The notes: a model not told the origin generated them from the letters alone. Counted from the first letter of the stretch, positions 15,657-24,489 are shown. The stretch: 41,804 bases of DNA from Paraburkholderia sp. LEh10 (GCF_017814945.1 NZ_JAGIPX010000067.1:1-41804); one strand, 5' to 3'. Made by a program: numbers and translations.

Positions 15657-16625
15657 TTACGCATCCAACGTCAAAACAGGTGTCGTGCTGCGCGAGCAGC
15701 AGATGAGCATGCTTTTTCCGGCACTTCGAGATTCGGTGGACAACAGGCTGTCTCGATGATCCGGCGTCCCGCCGAGGACGCGCGTTTCGCAGAGACCGCA
15801 GGCCCCTTGCATGCAGCCAAACGGCACATCGATGCCATTTTCGAGCAGTACGTCGAGAACCGAGTGGTCAGGCGGAACTTCAAATGACTGACCTGATTTC
15901 GCCAACACAACCGTGAACTCCCGACTGACACCCTCTTGTTGCGCAGGCGCGAACCGCTCCAGATGTACCGTTTGCGCGGGCCGGCCCTCAGTTGCCGCCT
16001 CGAATGCGTCAAGCATCGACCGGGGGCCGCAGCAGTACACGTGTGCGTTGCTCGGCGTTTCGCGAAGCACGGCTGCCATATCCAATCGTTGCCCGCCAGG
16101 TTCGTTGTCGAAATAAGCGTGGAGTTCGCCATTAGGCGAAGCCTTAGAAAATCGTTCGATATCCGATAGATAGGCCGCGCGGCCGTGGTCACGCGCAGCG
16201 TAGTGCAGCACCCACGAGCGTCCCAATGTTTCGAGACGTTGCACCATAGACCAGAGCGGCGTAATACCAATGCCGCCAGCGATCAGTACACTCAGGTTCG
16301 CGTCCTCTACCAGCGGAAACAAATTGCGAGGCACGCCAATCTGCAAAATGTCCCCGACACGCAGCGTTTCGTGAATGTGCCGCGACCCGCCACGGCTGCT
16401 GGCGTCCTTTGCGACTGCTATTTCATAGCGTTTCGGCGTGCCGTCCCAGCGTACGACGGAGTAGCTGCGCGAGAGCTTCCCGTTCAGGGTGACATCGATA
16501 TGCGACCCAGCGTCCGCGGCGGGCAAGTCGCGTCCGTCCAGCGCTTCCAGCACGACGCCAACGACGCTGTCCGCCAGCAAGGTCATCGATTTGACGCGGA
16601 CATTGGTCAGCGGTAGTTCGCTCAT
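15657..16625 (-). CDS. Rieske oxygenase reductase (VanB-like), second copy
   Basis: The 322-residue protein has the same layout as the product of 1389-2345. There is a flavin domain with RSYSVVR, an NAD-binding part with LIAGGIGITPLWSM and YCCGP, and a C-terminal 2Fe-2S domain with GCMQGACGLCE plus a Cys pair in LICCS. It is likely the electron donor for the phthalate-type Rieske oxygenase at 24490, which has no other reductase nearby. It starts 199 bp after the acyl-CoA dehydrogenase stop, with a strong hairpin between them, so it may be expressed partly independently. The ribosome site is weak (GGATCAG). Confidence 0.88.
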   Translation of the reverse strand: MSELPLTNVRVKSMTLLADSVVGVVLEALDGRDLPAADAGSHIDVTLNGKLSRSYSVVRWDGTPKRYEIAVAKDASSRGGSRHIHETLRVGDILQIGVPRNLFPLVEDANLSVLIAGGIGITPLWSMVQRLETLGRSWVLHYAARDHGRAAYLSDIERFSKASPNGELHAYFDNEPGGQRLDMAAVLRETPSNAHVYCCGPRSMLDAFEAATEGRPAQTVHLERFAPAQQEGVSREFTVVLAKSGQSFEVPPDHSVLDVLLENGIDVPFGCMQGACGLCETRVLGGTPDHRDSLLSTESRSAGKSMLICCSRSTTPVLTLDA

Positions 16626-16762
16626 AAAATATCTGATCCATTCATAGGGTAGACAAAATCATCGGCCCGGCGACTAGTGTGCAACCAGCTTCGCTGATTG
16701 CAGCCCGTTGCGCGTTTGGTCGGACCGCTCTGCTATCGCCAGGCTCGCGCGGTGCGCGGGAC

Positions 16763-16802
16763 GCGAACCCCGCATGTTCGGCACGCAACATGCGGGGTTC
16801 GC
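16763..16802. terminator. Strong 16-bp hairpin between two minus-strand genes
   Basis: GCGAACCCCGCATGTT (16763-16778) is followed after an 8-base loop by its perfect reverse complement (16787-16802). The stem is long and GC-rich, but no T-tract follows on either strand, so it is not a standard intrinsic terminator. It lies downstream of the acyl-CoA dehydrogenase stop and could stabilise the mRNA 3' end, weaken read-through into the reductase gene, or be a REP-like element. Confidence 0.6.
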
Positions 16803-16823
16803 GAACGCATATGGACCGCGTTA

Positions 16824-18644
16824 TCAGATCCAGTCGTCGGGCATGGAAAGAAGGCTGTCGTTGCCGCATTCGATGCGACGACAAATAGCTTCGAGCAGCG
16901 GCAATTGTCTCTGCATCCACACCTTTGCCAATGCGAGCTTGGTCAAGCGTGTGGTCTCGTCGACGTATCGACATCTCGTGCCGTCGAGTACTACCGCGGC
17001 GATTTCACTCCAGGTCCAGCCGACGTACAAGATACCCATAGCGGTGAGAACGTCGTATGAAGCAGCGTCGGCATGACCGTAGTTCGCGAAGCCGTCTGAA
17101 TTTAGCCATGCGATGGACTTGCTCAGGCGTTGCAGCCCATCGTCCAGCGGCACCGTATATGGCTTGAGTTCCACTTGATCGCAGTGACGTTCGATGAAAT
17201 GGGAGACCGCTCGCGCAAAGTGTTTCCATGGGCGACCTTCGTGCGAGAACAGCTTGCGGTGTACAAGGTCAGTGGCCTGAATTCCGTTTGCGCCTTCGTA
17301 AAGCTGACCGACTCTGGCATTACGCACGAACTGTTCGATGCCGTAATCCTTGATGTAACCGTGTCCGCCGAGCACCTGCTGGCACGCGACTGCGGCATCG
17401 AAGCCGCGGTCGGTAAAGAATGCTTTCATCACGGGAGTCAGGACGTCGAGCATGTCGGCGGCTGCCTGTCGCTCCTCCGCGTCGGGTGCCGACTGGGCAA
17501 TCGACTGCCACATCGCCGCTCGCATGGCGCCAGCGCGCGCGCCCTCGGCGAAAGAGCGCGCTTCGAGCAACAGCCGCCGCACGTCGGCATGCGCGATGAT
17601 CGGGTCCGCCACTTTGACCGGGTCGCGCAGCTTCGGGCCGGCACGCCCCGAGCGCCGTTCGCGCGCATAATCCGCCGCGTTCTGCCGTGCAATTTCTGCG
17701 TAACCGACCCCGGACACGGCTGTACCCACGCGGGCGTAGTTCATCAGGTGGAACATCGGCGCCATGTTGGCCGCCGTGCCGCGGCCGCCCGTCTCGCCAA
17801 TGCGCCACGCCACCGCACCTTCGAAATCGAGTGCACAGGTCGCGCTGCCCTCGATACCCATCTTGTGCTCGATGGAGCGTGCATAGACGCTGTTGCGCTT
17901 GCCCAGCTCGCCGGTGTGCGGATCGATGATCCGCTTGGGCACCATAAAGACATGCACCGACGAAAGGTCGGAAGGTACGCGTCCTTCCGCGTCGGGCACC
18001 TTGGCCAGCACGATGTGAACAATGTTGTCAGCCAGGTCGTGATCGCCACCGGATATGAAAATCTTGCGCCCGGTGATTCGCCACGTCCCGTCGGGCTGGC
18101 ATGTTGCGCGTGTGGAGATCTGGCGCAGATCTGTGCCCGCCTGCGGTTCCGTCATGCACATCGTCGCCGTCCAGTCGCCGTCCGAGAGGCGCGGCACGAC
18201 ATGACGCCTGATCCATTCCGGCGCAAGCGCGGCCAGCATGCTGGCCGCCGGCGCACAAAAACTGCTGTACATCGAGAACGATTGGCCAGTCGATGCCCGC
18301 ATCTCCGACATTGGCACCGACATGACGGGCGGCAGTCCGGCCCCGCCCAGCGCTTCGGCAAGGCTCAGTCGGTGCCAGCCCGCTTCGCGATACGCATCCC
18401 ATGCGGCCTTGAAGCCGGTGGGCGTGCGAACCTGTCCATCGTGAAACTGGGCGCCCTGGGTGTCGCCGGGTTGATTAAGCGGATGCAGCACCTCCTCGTG
18501 AAATTGAGCGGCGGCTTCGAGGATGGCCGAAGTCAGATCGGGAGTGAGCTCGGCGAAGCCGGGCAACTGTTTGTGTTCCTCCACCCGCAGGAAGTCGTGA
18601 AGGATGAAGAGCCAGTCTTTGACCGGCGCGCGATAAGTCGGCAT
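16824..18644 (-). CDS. Acyl-CoA dehydrogenase, long DmdC-like form
   Basis: The 606-residue flavoprotein belongs to the larger acyl-CoA dehydrogenases with a C-terminal extension, as in 3-methylmercaptopropionyl-CoA dehydrogenase (DmdC). Visible motifs are MCMTEPQAGTDL (flavin and substrate loop), GRKIFISGGDHD, QVLGGHGYIKDYG and QLYEGANGIQ; the Glu of the last is the usual catalytic base region. I chose ATG at 18644, beginning MPTYRAPVKDWLF as in this family, because the longer frame overlaps the upstream gene. It should introduce an alpha-beta double bond into an aryl-alkanoyl-CoA. The stop of the DUF35/HACDH gene is only 2 bp before its start, so the two are translationally coupled. Confidence 0.9.
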   Translation of the reverse strand: MPTYRAPVKDWLFILHDFLRVEEHKQLPGFAELTPDLTSAILEAAAQFHEEVLHPLNQPGDTQGAQFHDGQVRTPTGFKAAWDAYREAGWHRLSLAEALGGAGLPPVMSVPMSEMRASTGQSFSMYSSFCAPAASMLAALAPEWIRRHVVPRLSDGDWTATMCMTEPQAGTDLRQISTRATCQPDGTWRITGRKIFISGGDHDLADNIVHIVLAKVPDAEGRVPSDLSSVHVFMVPKRIIDPHTGELGKRNSVYARSIEHKMGIEGSATCALDFEGAVAWRIGETGGRGTAANMAPMFHLMNYARVGTAVSGVGYAEIARQNAADYARERRSGRAGPKLRDPVKVADPIIAHADVRRLLLEARSFAEGARAGAMRAAMWQSIAQSAPDAEERQAAADMLDVLTPVMKAFFTDRGFDAAVACQQVLGGHGYIKDYGIEQFVRNARVGQLYEGANGIQATDLVHRKLFSHEGRPWKHFARAVSHFIERHCDQVELKPYTVPLDDGLQRLSKSIAWLNSDGFANYGHADAASYDVLTAMGILYVGWTWSEIAAVVLDGTRCRYVDETTRLTKLALAKVWMQRQLPLLEAICRRIECGNDSLLSMPDDWI

Positions 18645-18646
18645 GG

Positions 18647-20320
18647 TTAGCGTGATGTTCTGACGTTGGAGATGCGTTCCGAAGCCTCGGCGAGCTGCAC
18701 AAGCAGCTCCGCCGGCCGGAACAGGTCGCCATGGCGAGCGCGAAGCGCGGCGAGTTTCGTAACGACGGATTGCAGTTCGAGCATGTCGGCGTAGTACATG
18801 GGGCCGCCTTTCCAGTCCGGCCACCCATAGCCGAGCTGCCAGATGAGATCGATGTCGCTGGCACGCTCGACGATGCCTTCGGCGAGCAGTTTTGCGCCCT
18901 CGTTGATCATCAGCAGGATCAGGCGGTCGTGAACTTCTTCGTCCGAAAGCGCACGTCGCTCCATGCCCTCGACGCGCGAAGCTTCCTCGATCAACGCCGT
19001 CACCTCCGGGTCAACGAGCGGCCGCCGCTTTCCAGGCTCATAGCGGTAATAGCCGCGCCCGGCGCGCTGCCCGGTACGGCCGCGCGCATGCAACTGCTCG
19101 ATGAGCCAGTCTTTCTGCCCTGCCCGCTGGCGCGCGCGGAAAGTCAGTTCGATACCGCCCGCCATGTCCTGCAGCTCGAACGTTCCCATTGGCAGGCCGA
19201 GCTTGCGCAGCACACGGTCGATCTGGTCAGGCAGCGCACCTTCGAGGAGCAGACGGGCGGCCTGGCGCTCGCGGGCGATCATCATGCGATTACCCGCGAA
19301 ACCGTCACACACACCAACCACGATCGCGACCTTGCCGATCGACGAGGCGAGATTCCGCGCGGCATCCAGTGTCTCAATCGATGTCGACGATGTGCGGACC
19401 ACCTCGATGAGTCGCATCACATTCGCGGGATTGAAGAAATGAAGCCCGACGACGGAATGCGGACGTTGCGTCGCGGCCGCAATCAGGTTGATGTCGAGAG
19501 TGGACGTATTGGTCGCAAGCAACGCTTCGGGCGCCGCGTGTCGATCGATCTGCGCGAAGAGTTGCTGCTTGAGCGCCAGGTCTTCCCATACGGCTTCGAT
19601 TACCACGTCGGCGCTTGCGATCTCCGCCATGTCCTGACCGCACGTCAAGCGCGCGAGCCGGGCGTCACGCTCGTGTGAGGCAAGACGCTCGCGCTCTACA
19701 TCGCGCCCGTACGAGTCGCGGACCCGCTCCATCGCGACGGCAAGCGACGCTTCCGACTGGTCGATCAGGTGCACCGAAAGGCCACCGGCCAACACGGCCA
19801 TTGCAATGCCGACGCCCATGTTGCCGGCGCCGATCACCACGGCGCGACGGAACACACGCTCGCTGCGTAGCGCCTGCGCTTTCAGCTCCGCGCGTGCCGC
19901 TTGCGAATACGCCCTCGCAGCCTCGGCGCGAGGTGTGGTGAAGGCGGGCACGTGCTGCCCGTCGTGCGTCGGCACGAAATGCAGCGTCACCGGGTCGCCT
20001 ATGTTCAGCGAGTTGACGTCCGCGTCGAGGATCACGGAATTCAGACGCAGCCCTTCTTCCGTTTCGATAATGGCCGGCGCCGTCGGCCGGGGGCTACGAT
20101 CGACGATCGAATACGAATAGATCGTGCCGCGCCCCGACAAACGCCGCCACGACAATTCCCGGCTGCCGCAAAACGGGCAATGCATTCTCGGGTAGTAGTG
20201 CAGCGTATCGCAGGCACTGCAATGCTTCGCTTGAAGGACTCCTGAGCGAGCCGCCTCCCAGAAAGGTTCGTCGCCGGGAAACACTACGGGTGCCGGAGGA
20301 AATCCCCGATTCGGTTTCAT
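18647..20320 (-). CDS. Fusion of DUF35 OB-fold/zinc ribbon with 3-hydroxyacyl-CoA dehydrogenase
   Basis: The 557-residue protein has two parts. Residues 1-150 are a DUF35 protein: a rubredoxin-like zinc ribbon with Cys34, Cys37, Cys48 and Cys51, then an OB-fold. Residues 157-557 are an NAD-dependent 3-hydroxyacyl-CoA dehydrogenase with GAGNMGVG at 164-171, the HFFNP catalytic His segment, and two C-terminal 3HCDH domains. ATG at 20320 follows GGAG and lies 5 bp after the thiolase stop. DUF35 proteins partner with thiolase-like enzymes, as ChsH2 does with Ltp2 in steroid side-chain loss. The fusion would hold dehydrogenase and thiolase-like protein in one complex. No stop or frameshift separates the halves. 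Confidence 0.88.
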   Translation of the reverse strand: MKPNRGFPPAPVVFPGDEPFWEAARSGVLQAKHCSACDTLHYYPRMHCPFCGSRELSWRRLSGRGTIYSYSIVDRSPRPTAPAIIETEEGLRLNSVILDADVNSLNIGDPVTLHFVPTHDGQHVPAFTTPRAEAARAYSQAARAELKAQALRSERVFRRAVVIGAGNMGVGIAMAVLAGGLSVHLIDQSEASLAVAMERVRDSYGRDVERERLASHERDARLARLTCGQDMAEIASADVVIEAVWEDLALKQQLFAQIDRHAAPEALLATNTSTLDINLIAAATQRPHSVVGLHFFNPANVMRLIEVVRTSSTSIETLDAARNLASSIGKVAIVVGVCDGFAGNRMMIARERQAARLLLEGALPDQIDRVLRKLGLPMGTFELQDMAGGIELTFRARQRAGQKDWLIEQLHARGRTGQRAGRGYYRYEPGKRRPLVDPEVTALIEEASRVEGMERRALSDEEVHDRLILLMINEGAKLLAEGIVERASDIDLIWQLGYGWPDWKGGPMYYADMLELQSVVTKLAALRARHGDLFRPAELLVQLAEASERISNVRTSR

Positions 20321-20325
20321 GTGCT

Positions 20326-21495
20326 TTACTCCGCTTGCAGAATTAAGGTGCCCGCCGCGTGCGTGCCAGCCAGATTGCCGCCCGTGCCGTGCGCCAGCAC
20401 GAACTCGCGGCGCGCCACCTGAACGGCCGGATGCGCTTCGCCTCGGCATTGCCGCACGGCTTCGAGGATCTTCGTCATTCCGCCTTTGTTGCCCGGGTGG
20501 TTGTTGCACAAGCCGCCGCCATCCGTGTTGAACGGCAGGCGGCCCTCGCCTGCGATCAGGTTGCCGTCGGCGACGAACCACCCGCCCTTCCCCTTGGCGC
20601 AGAACCCGAGATCTTCGAGCTGCACGATCACCGTAATCGTGAAGCTGTCGTACAACGACGCATAGCCGATGTCCGCCGGGCTGATGCCAGCCTCGGCAAA
20701 CGCGCCCGCTCCGGAACGTGCGCCGGCCGAGGTCAGCAGATCGATACGTCCGCCATCGGGGTGTTTCACCGCCGTGCCTGTCCCGATGACCTTGACCTTG
20801 GGGCGCGCCAGTCGCTTCGCGATTTCCGGGCGCGTGACGACCACCGCGCCACCGCCGTCCGTCACGACACAACAATCGAGACGGTGCAGCGGATCGGCGA
20901 CGAGCGGCGAGTCGAGCACATCCCGCACCGACACGACTTCACGGTGGACGGCGTTCGGGTTGTGCTGAGCATGATGCGAGGCCGCGACGCGGACCCAGGC
21001 GAGTTGCTCAGGCGTCGTGCCGAACTCATGCATATGACGCCGCGCCACCATCGCGTACCCATACATCGGATGCGGCGGCACTGCGGCCTGGAACGGCAGG
21101 TTCGGCATCGTTTCGCGATCGACTCCCGCGAGTTTCGTGCCCGCTCCCGCCGCGAGCGGACGATCTGCCATCGTGATCAGCGCCACATTGCAATGCCCGG
21201 CCGCGATTGCCTCCACGGCGTGCGCGACGTGCAACAGGTAGGCCGAGCCGCCCGATTCCGTGGTGTCGACATGACGCAGATTGCGCAGGCCGATGTATTC
21301 GGCCATCGTGAGCGCTCCGAGCCCGGGCGCGTCGGCGCCGCAAAAATAGCCGTCGACGTCGTCAGGCGACAATCCAGCGTCTTCGAGTGCGCCGAGTGCG
21401 ACGTCCGCATGCATCTGGGCGGTCGACAGGCCCTCGGCCCGGCGAACAGGATGTTCGTAGATCCCCGCTATATATGCGGCGCCTTGAATACTCAT
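20326..21495 (-). CDS. Thiolase-like protein (lipid-transfer/Ltp type) lacking both catalytic Cys
   Basis: The 389-residue protein has the thiolase fold with the C-terminal features YDSFTITV, LEDLGFC and NNHPGNKGG. In degradative thiolases the nucleophilic Cys lies in a CxSG motif; the aligned segment here is TESGGSA, with Thr79 in the Cys position. The C-terminal Cys region reads AHGTGG, again without Cys. This pattern is seen in Ltp2-like retro-aldolases, which cleave beta-hydroxyacyl-CoA side chains with a DUF35 partner. GGAGG precedes ATG at 21495. It is the first gene of the leftward operon. A retro-aldol role is inferred from residues and context, and simple structural thiolase relatives are the alternative. 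Confidence 0.88.
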   Translation of the reverse strand: MSIQGAAYIAGIYEHPVRRAEGLSTAQMHADVALGALEDAGLSPDDVDGYFCGADAPGLGALTMAEYIGLRNLRHVDTTESGGSAYLLHVAHAVEAIAAGHCNVALITMADRPLAAGAGTKLAGVDRETMPNLPFQAAVPPHPMYGYAMVARRHMHEFGTTPEQLAWVRVAASHHAQHNPNAVHREVVSVRDVLDSPLVADPLHRLDCCVVTDGGGAVVVTRPEIAKRLARPKVKVIGTGTAVKHPDGGRIDLLTSAGARSGAGAFAEAGISPADIGYASLYDSFTITVIVQLEDLGFCAKGKGGWFVADGNLIAGEGRLPFNTDGGGLCNNHPGNKGGMTKILEAVRQCRGEAHPAVQVARREFVLAHGTGGNLAGTHAAGTLILQAE

Positions 21496-21582
21496 GGTGA
21501 AGGGTCCCTCCGTGGTTGGCGCGCGACATCGAGCCAGTGCGGGAACCGGCGTATTCGCGCTTTGAGGTGCGATACATCTGCT

Positions 21583-21602
21583 ATAGTAAGGCTACCTTAT
21601 AT
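21583..21602. promoter_or_regulatory. Palindromic operator, copy 1, in the divergent promoter
   Basis: ATAGTAAGGCTACCTTATAT contains the dyad TAAGG-N3-CCTTA. Its reverse complement matches copy 2 (21674-21693) at 18 of 20 positions, so the same site occurs twice in opposite orientation, 91 bp apart. It lies 88 bp upstream of the thiolase start. The site probably binds a dimeric repressor that controls the leftward operon. Confidence 0.7.
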
Positions 21603-21673
21603 CACGCGTCGCGAAGGAATTCCAAAAAATGCGGCAATAGGGTTTGTACTATGTGGATTAAGCTCCGAAATCT

Positions 21674-21693
21674 ATATAAGGTACCCTTACTAC
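21674..21693. promoter_or_regulatory. Palindromic operator, copy 2, in the divergent promoter
   Basis: ATATAAGGTACCCTTACTAC has the same TAAGG-N3-CCTTA dyad. The left half overlaps a TATATAA that could serve as a -10 element of the rightward operon, whose ligase starts 48 bp downstream. Occupancy would then block transcription. The regulator may be the MarR protein at 15119, or one outside the window. Confidence 0.7.
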
Positions 21694-21740
21694 ATGACCT
21701 GGTCGTGCTGTTGCTCGATCTCTGAGATGCTTTCTTGAAC

Positions 21741-23588
21741 ATGATTGCCCAGTTCCCATTCATCAATCTCCCCTTCTTCGAGCGCAACCTCGAGGTCGTC
21801 GAGCGAGACGACGGCGCAGTCCTTATGCGCAGCAAGGTGCCGCTCGGTCCAGTCGAGCCGCATCTGCCGGCCGTGCTGAGGCGTCGTGCGCTGGAACGTC
21901 CCGAGCGGCCATGGCTGAAACAGCGCTGCCCGCAAACCGGCGACTGGCGCACGCTCAGCTACGGCGAGGCCGCCCGCCAGGTCGACGCAGCGACCCAATG
22001 GTTGCTCTCACAACGTCTCGACGGACGCAGCGTGATGGTGCTGAGCGGCAACACGCTGGAACACGCGGTCATCGAACTCGCCGCCATGCAGGCGCACATT
22101 CCCTATGTGCCCGTGACCCCCGCCTATTCGCTGCTGAGCACCGATTTCGCCAAGCTCAAGGCGATGGTCGCCTTGATCAAGCCCGCAGTGATCTTCGTGC
22201 AGAGCGCGAGCCAGTTCCGCGCGGCGCTGCAGGCCGTCGATTCGCGTGACGCGCGCGTCATTTACGTCGACGATCCGGCGGATGACATCGACGCCACGGC
22301 GTGGCACGCGGTTCTCGCCACGCCAGTGGGCCCGCAGGTGCAGGCGTCGATCGACACCATTACGCACGATACGGTCGCCAAGTACCTCTTCACATCGGGC
22401 TCGACGGGCGAGCCCAAGGCCGTGCCCGTCACGCAGCGCATGCTTTGCGTATCGATGGCCATGCACGCGCAGACTGTGGGCCATGATCCCGTCGCTCCGG
22501 AATCCGTGCTGCTCGAATGGCTGCCGTGGAGTCACGTGGCCGGCGGCACAGCGATCTTCAACAGCATCCTGCACGATGGCGGGACGATGTACATCGACGA
22601 CGGACGCCCCGTGCCCGGCGAGTTCGCGAAGACGCTGCGCAACCTCAAGGAGGTTTCGCCGACCCGCTTCAGCAGCGTGCCCGCAGGCTACGCGATGCTT
22701 GCGGATGCGCTGGAAGCGGACGAGACGCTCGGTCAGCAGTTTTTCCGGCGCCTGCGCCGCCTTACGTCGTCCGGCGCCAAGCTACCCGACAGTCTCTACG
22801 AACGTCTGCAAATCCAGGCCGTTCGCCACCTTGGGCACCGCATTCCGTTCGTGGCCAGCTATGGCTCGACCGAGACGTGCGCCGCCACCACAGTGGTGCA
22901 TTGGCCCACGGAACAAGCCGGGTTGGTTGGCCTTCCGCAGCCTGGCGTCGAACTGAAGCTGGTGCCGCTCGACGAAGAACGCTATGAAATCCGCGCGCGT
23001 GCCGCCTCTGTCATGACGGGCTATTTGCAACAACCGGAGCTGACGCGCCTCGCCTTCGACGACGAAGGTTATTACCGTCTGGGCGATGCCGTGACCTTCG
23101 TGGATCGGACAAAGCCCGAGGAAGGGCTCGCCTTTGCCGGTCGCGTCGCTGAAGAATTCAAACTTCAGTCGGGCATCTTCGTGCGTGTCGGCACACTGCG
23201 CGTCGAGGTGATCAGCAGCACCGCCCCGCTGCTGCGCGACGTGGTCGTCGCGGGCGCCGATCTGCCTTATGTGGCGCTTCTCGCATGGCCGAACCCGGAC
23301 GCATGTCAGGAACGTTTCGGCTTGGGCGACGCGCAGGCGCTTTGCTGCCACGCGCCATTTCACGACGCGCTGCGCGAAGCGCTGCTGCGCCACAACGGAC
23401 GTCACACCGGTAGCAGCATGCGCATACGCCGTGTGATGCTGTTGAGCGAACCGCCGTCGAGCGATGGCGGTGAGATCACCGACAAGGGTTATATCAACCA
23501 GCGGGCCGTGCTCGCGCGGCGGGCGAGCGCAGTCGCGGCGCTATACGCGGACAAACCCGACGCTAACGTCGTGACAATCGAAGCGTAG
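21741..23588 (+). CDS. Aryl-CoA ligase, feruloyl-CoA-synthetase-like
   Basis: This 615-residue adenylate-forming enzyme activates a carboxylic acid with ATP and CoA. The AMP-binding signature YLFTSGSTGEPKAVP lies in the first half, ASYGSTETCAAT in the second, and the core ends with YYRLGDAV and FAGRVAEEFKL. The hinge and overall length resemble feruloyl-CoA synthase (Fcs/FerA-like) proteins rather than the shorter benzoate-CoA ligases. ATG at 21741 is my choice; an in-frame TTG at 21735 is also possible and neither has a strong ribosome site. It is the first gene of the rightward operon and would start side-chain degradation of an aryl-alkanoic or cinnamic acid. Confidence 0.88.
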   Translation: MIAQFPFINLPFFERNLEVVERDDGAVLMRSKVPLGPVEPHLPAVLRRRALERPERPWLKQRCPQTGDWRTLSYGEAARQVDAATQWLLSQRLDGRSVMVLSGNTLEHAVIELAAMQAHIPYVPVTPAYSLLSTDFAKLKAMVALIKPAVIFVQSASQFRAALQAVDSRDARVIYVDDPADDIDATAWHAVLATPVGPQVQASIDTITHDTVAKYLFTSGSTGEPKAVPVTQRMLCVSMAMHAQTVGHDPVAPESVLLEWLPWSHVAGGTAIFNSILHDGGTMYIDDGRPVPGEFAKTLRNLKEVSPTRFSSVPAGYAMLADALEADETLGQQFFRRLRRLTSSGAKLPDSLYERLQIQAVRHLGHRIPFVASYGSTETCAATTVVHWPTEQAGLVGLPQPGVELKLVPLDEERYEIRARAASVMTGYLQQPELTRLAFDDEGYYRLGDAVTFVDRTKPEEGLAFAGRVAEEFKLQSGIFVRVGTLRVEVISSTAPLLRDVVVAGADLPYVALLAWPNPDACQERFGLGDAQALCCHAPFHDALREALLRHNGRHTGSSMRIRRVMLLSEPPSSDGGEITDKGYINQRAVLARRASAVAALYADKPDANVVTIEA

Positions 23589-23620
23589 TGTCCTGAAGAG
23601 ATTTTTTAAAACAAAGATCC

Positions 23621-24433
23621 ATGACCACCGATATTTCCAACGCAGTCGAGCGGCTGATCGAGATCCAACGCGAAGATGAGATCGCGCTCGTCAAACTGAA
23701 TCGTGCTGACAAGCGCAACGCCATTAACGACGCGCTACTTGCAGAACTCGCCTCCGTGTTCTCCGATGGACTGGAGGGCGCGCGTGCCGTCATTCTCCAT
23801 GGCGAGGGCGAGCACTTCTGCGCAGGCCTCGACCTTTTCGAGCTCATGAGCAAGCGCAGCCCCGATGTGCTCGCAGGCATGCGTCGCTCGCGGGCATGGC
23901 ACCGTACCTTCGACCTGATCCAGTATGGTGAGCTTCCCGTCATCAGCGTTCTGAAGGGCGGCGTGATCGGCGGCGGCTTCGAGCTTGCCGCGGCGACGCA
24001 CGTTCGCGTCGTCGAACGATCGGCGTTCTTTCAGTTGCCCGAAGGCCAGCGCGGCATTTTCCTCGGCGGCAGCGGCTCCGTGCGGATTCCGCGGCTCATC
24101 GGCGCCTCACGAGTAACCGAAATGATGCTCACGGGCAGCGTGCTCAATGTGAACGACGCGCACCAGATCGGGCTTGCGCACTATGTCGTCGACGATGGTG
24201 CCGGCCTTGCAAAGGCGCGCGAGCTGGCGCAGCGCATCGCCGGCAACGCGGCGGCCACCAACTACGCAATCATCAACGGCATCAACCGGATCTCGGAGAT
24301 GCCAGTCGGCGAGGGACTGTTCGCCGAAACCATGATCACGGCGATGACCCGGTCCGCCAACACGGATGCGGCAAAACGGATTGCCGAATTCTTCGACGGC
24401 CGCCGCAACCAGTCTGCCCCCTCGGCAACCTGA
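23621..24433 (+). CDS. Enoyl-CoA hydratase/isomerase family protein
   Basis: The 270-residue crotonase-fold protein shows the oxyanion-hole segments HFCAGLDL and GGVIGGGFELA. Both glutamates used by hydratases are present, Glu121 (GFELA) and Glu141 (LPEGQ). In the feruloyl-CoA hydratase-lyase enzymes that release vanillin the first of these is not Glu. I therefore expect hydration of an aryl-enoyl-CoA and not aldol cleavage. The product would be a 3-hydroxyacyl-CoA, the substrate of the dehydrogenase half of the fusion at 18647-20320. It lies 32 bp after the ligase and is presumably co-transcribed. Confidence 0.9.
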   Translation: MTTDISNAVERLIEIQREDEIALVKLNRADKRNAINDALLAELASVFSDGLEGARAVILHGEGEHFCAGLDLFELMSKRSPDVLAGMRRSRAWHRTFDLIQYGELPVISVLKGGVIGGGFELAAATHVRVVERSAFFQLPEGQRGIFLGGSGSVRIPRLIGASRVTEMMLTGSVLNVNDAHQIGLAHYVVDDGAGLAKARELAQRIAGNAAATNYAIINGINRISEMPVGEGLFAETMITAMTRSANTDAAKRIAEFFDGRRNQSAPSAT

Positions 24434-24489
24434 CGAACTTTACTCTTCTGGATATCTGGTTAAGCGAGCCACGTTATAAGGACACCGAA

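Noticed and set aside
16642..16974. 110-codon open frame over the hairpin
   Set aside because: It spans the palindrome and the 3' end of the acyl-CoA dehydrogenase gene, without motif or ribosome site.
18647..20875. Reading the DUF35/HACDH frame as a 742-residue protein starting at 20875
   Set aside because: The first 185 residues are the antisense-like shadow of the thiolase gene; the true N-terminus is MKPNRGFPP at 20320, with a ribosome site.
21735..23588. TTG at 21735 as start of the CoA ligase
   Set aside because: ATG at 21741 is only two codons later and is the better start; neither has a strong ribosome site, so this is a small uncertainty only.
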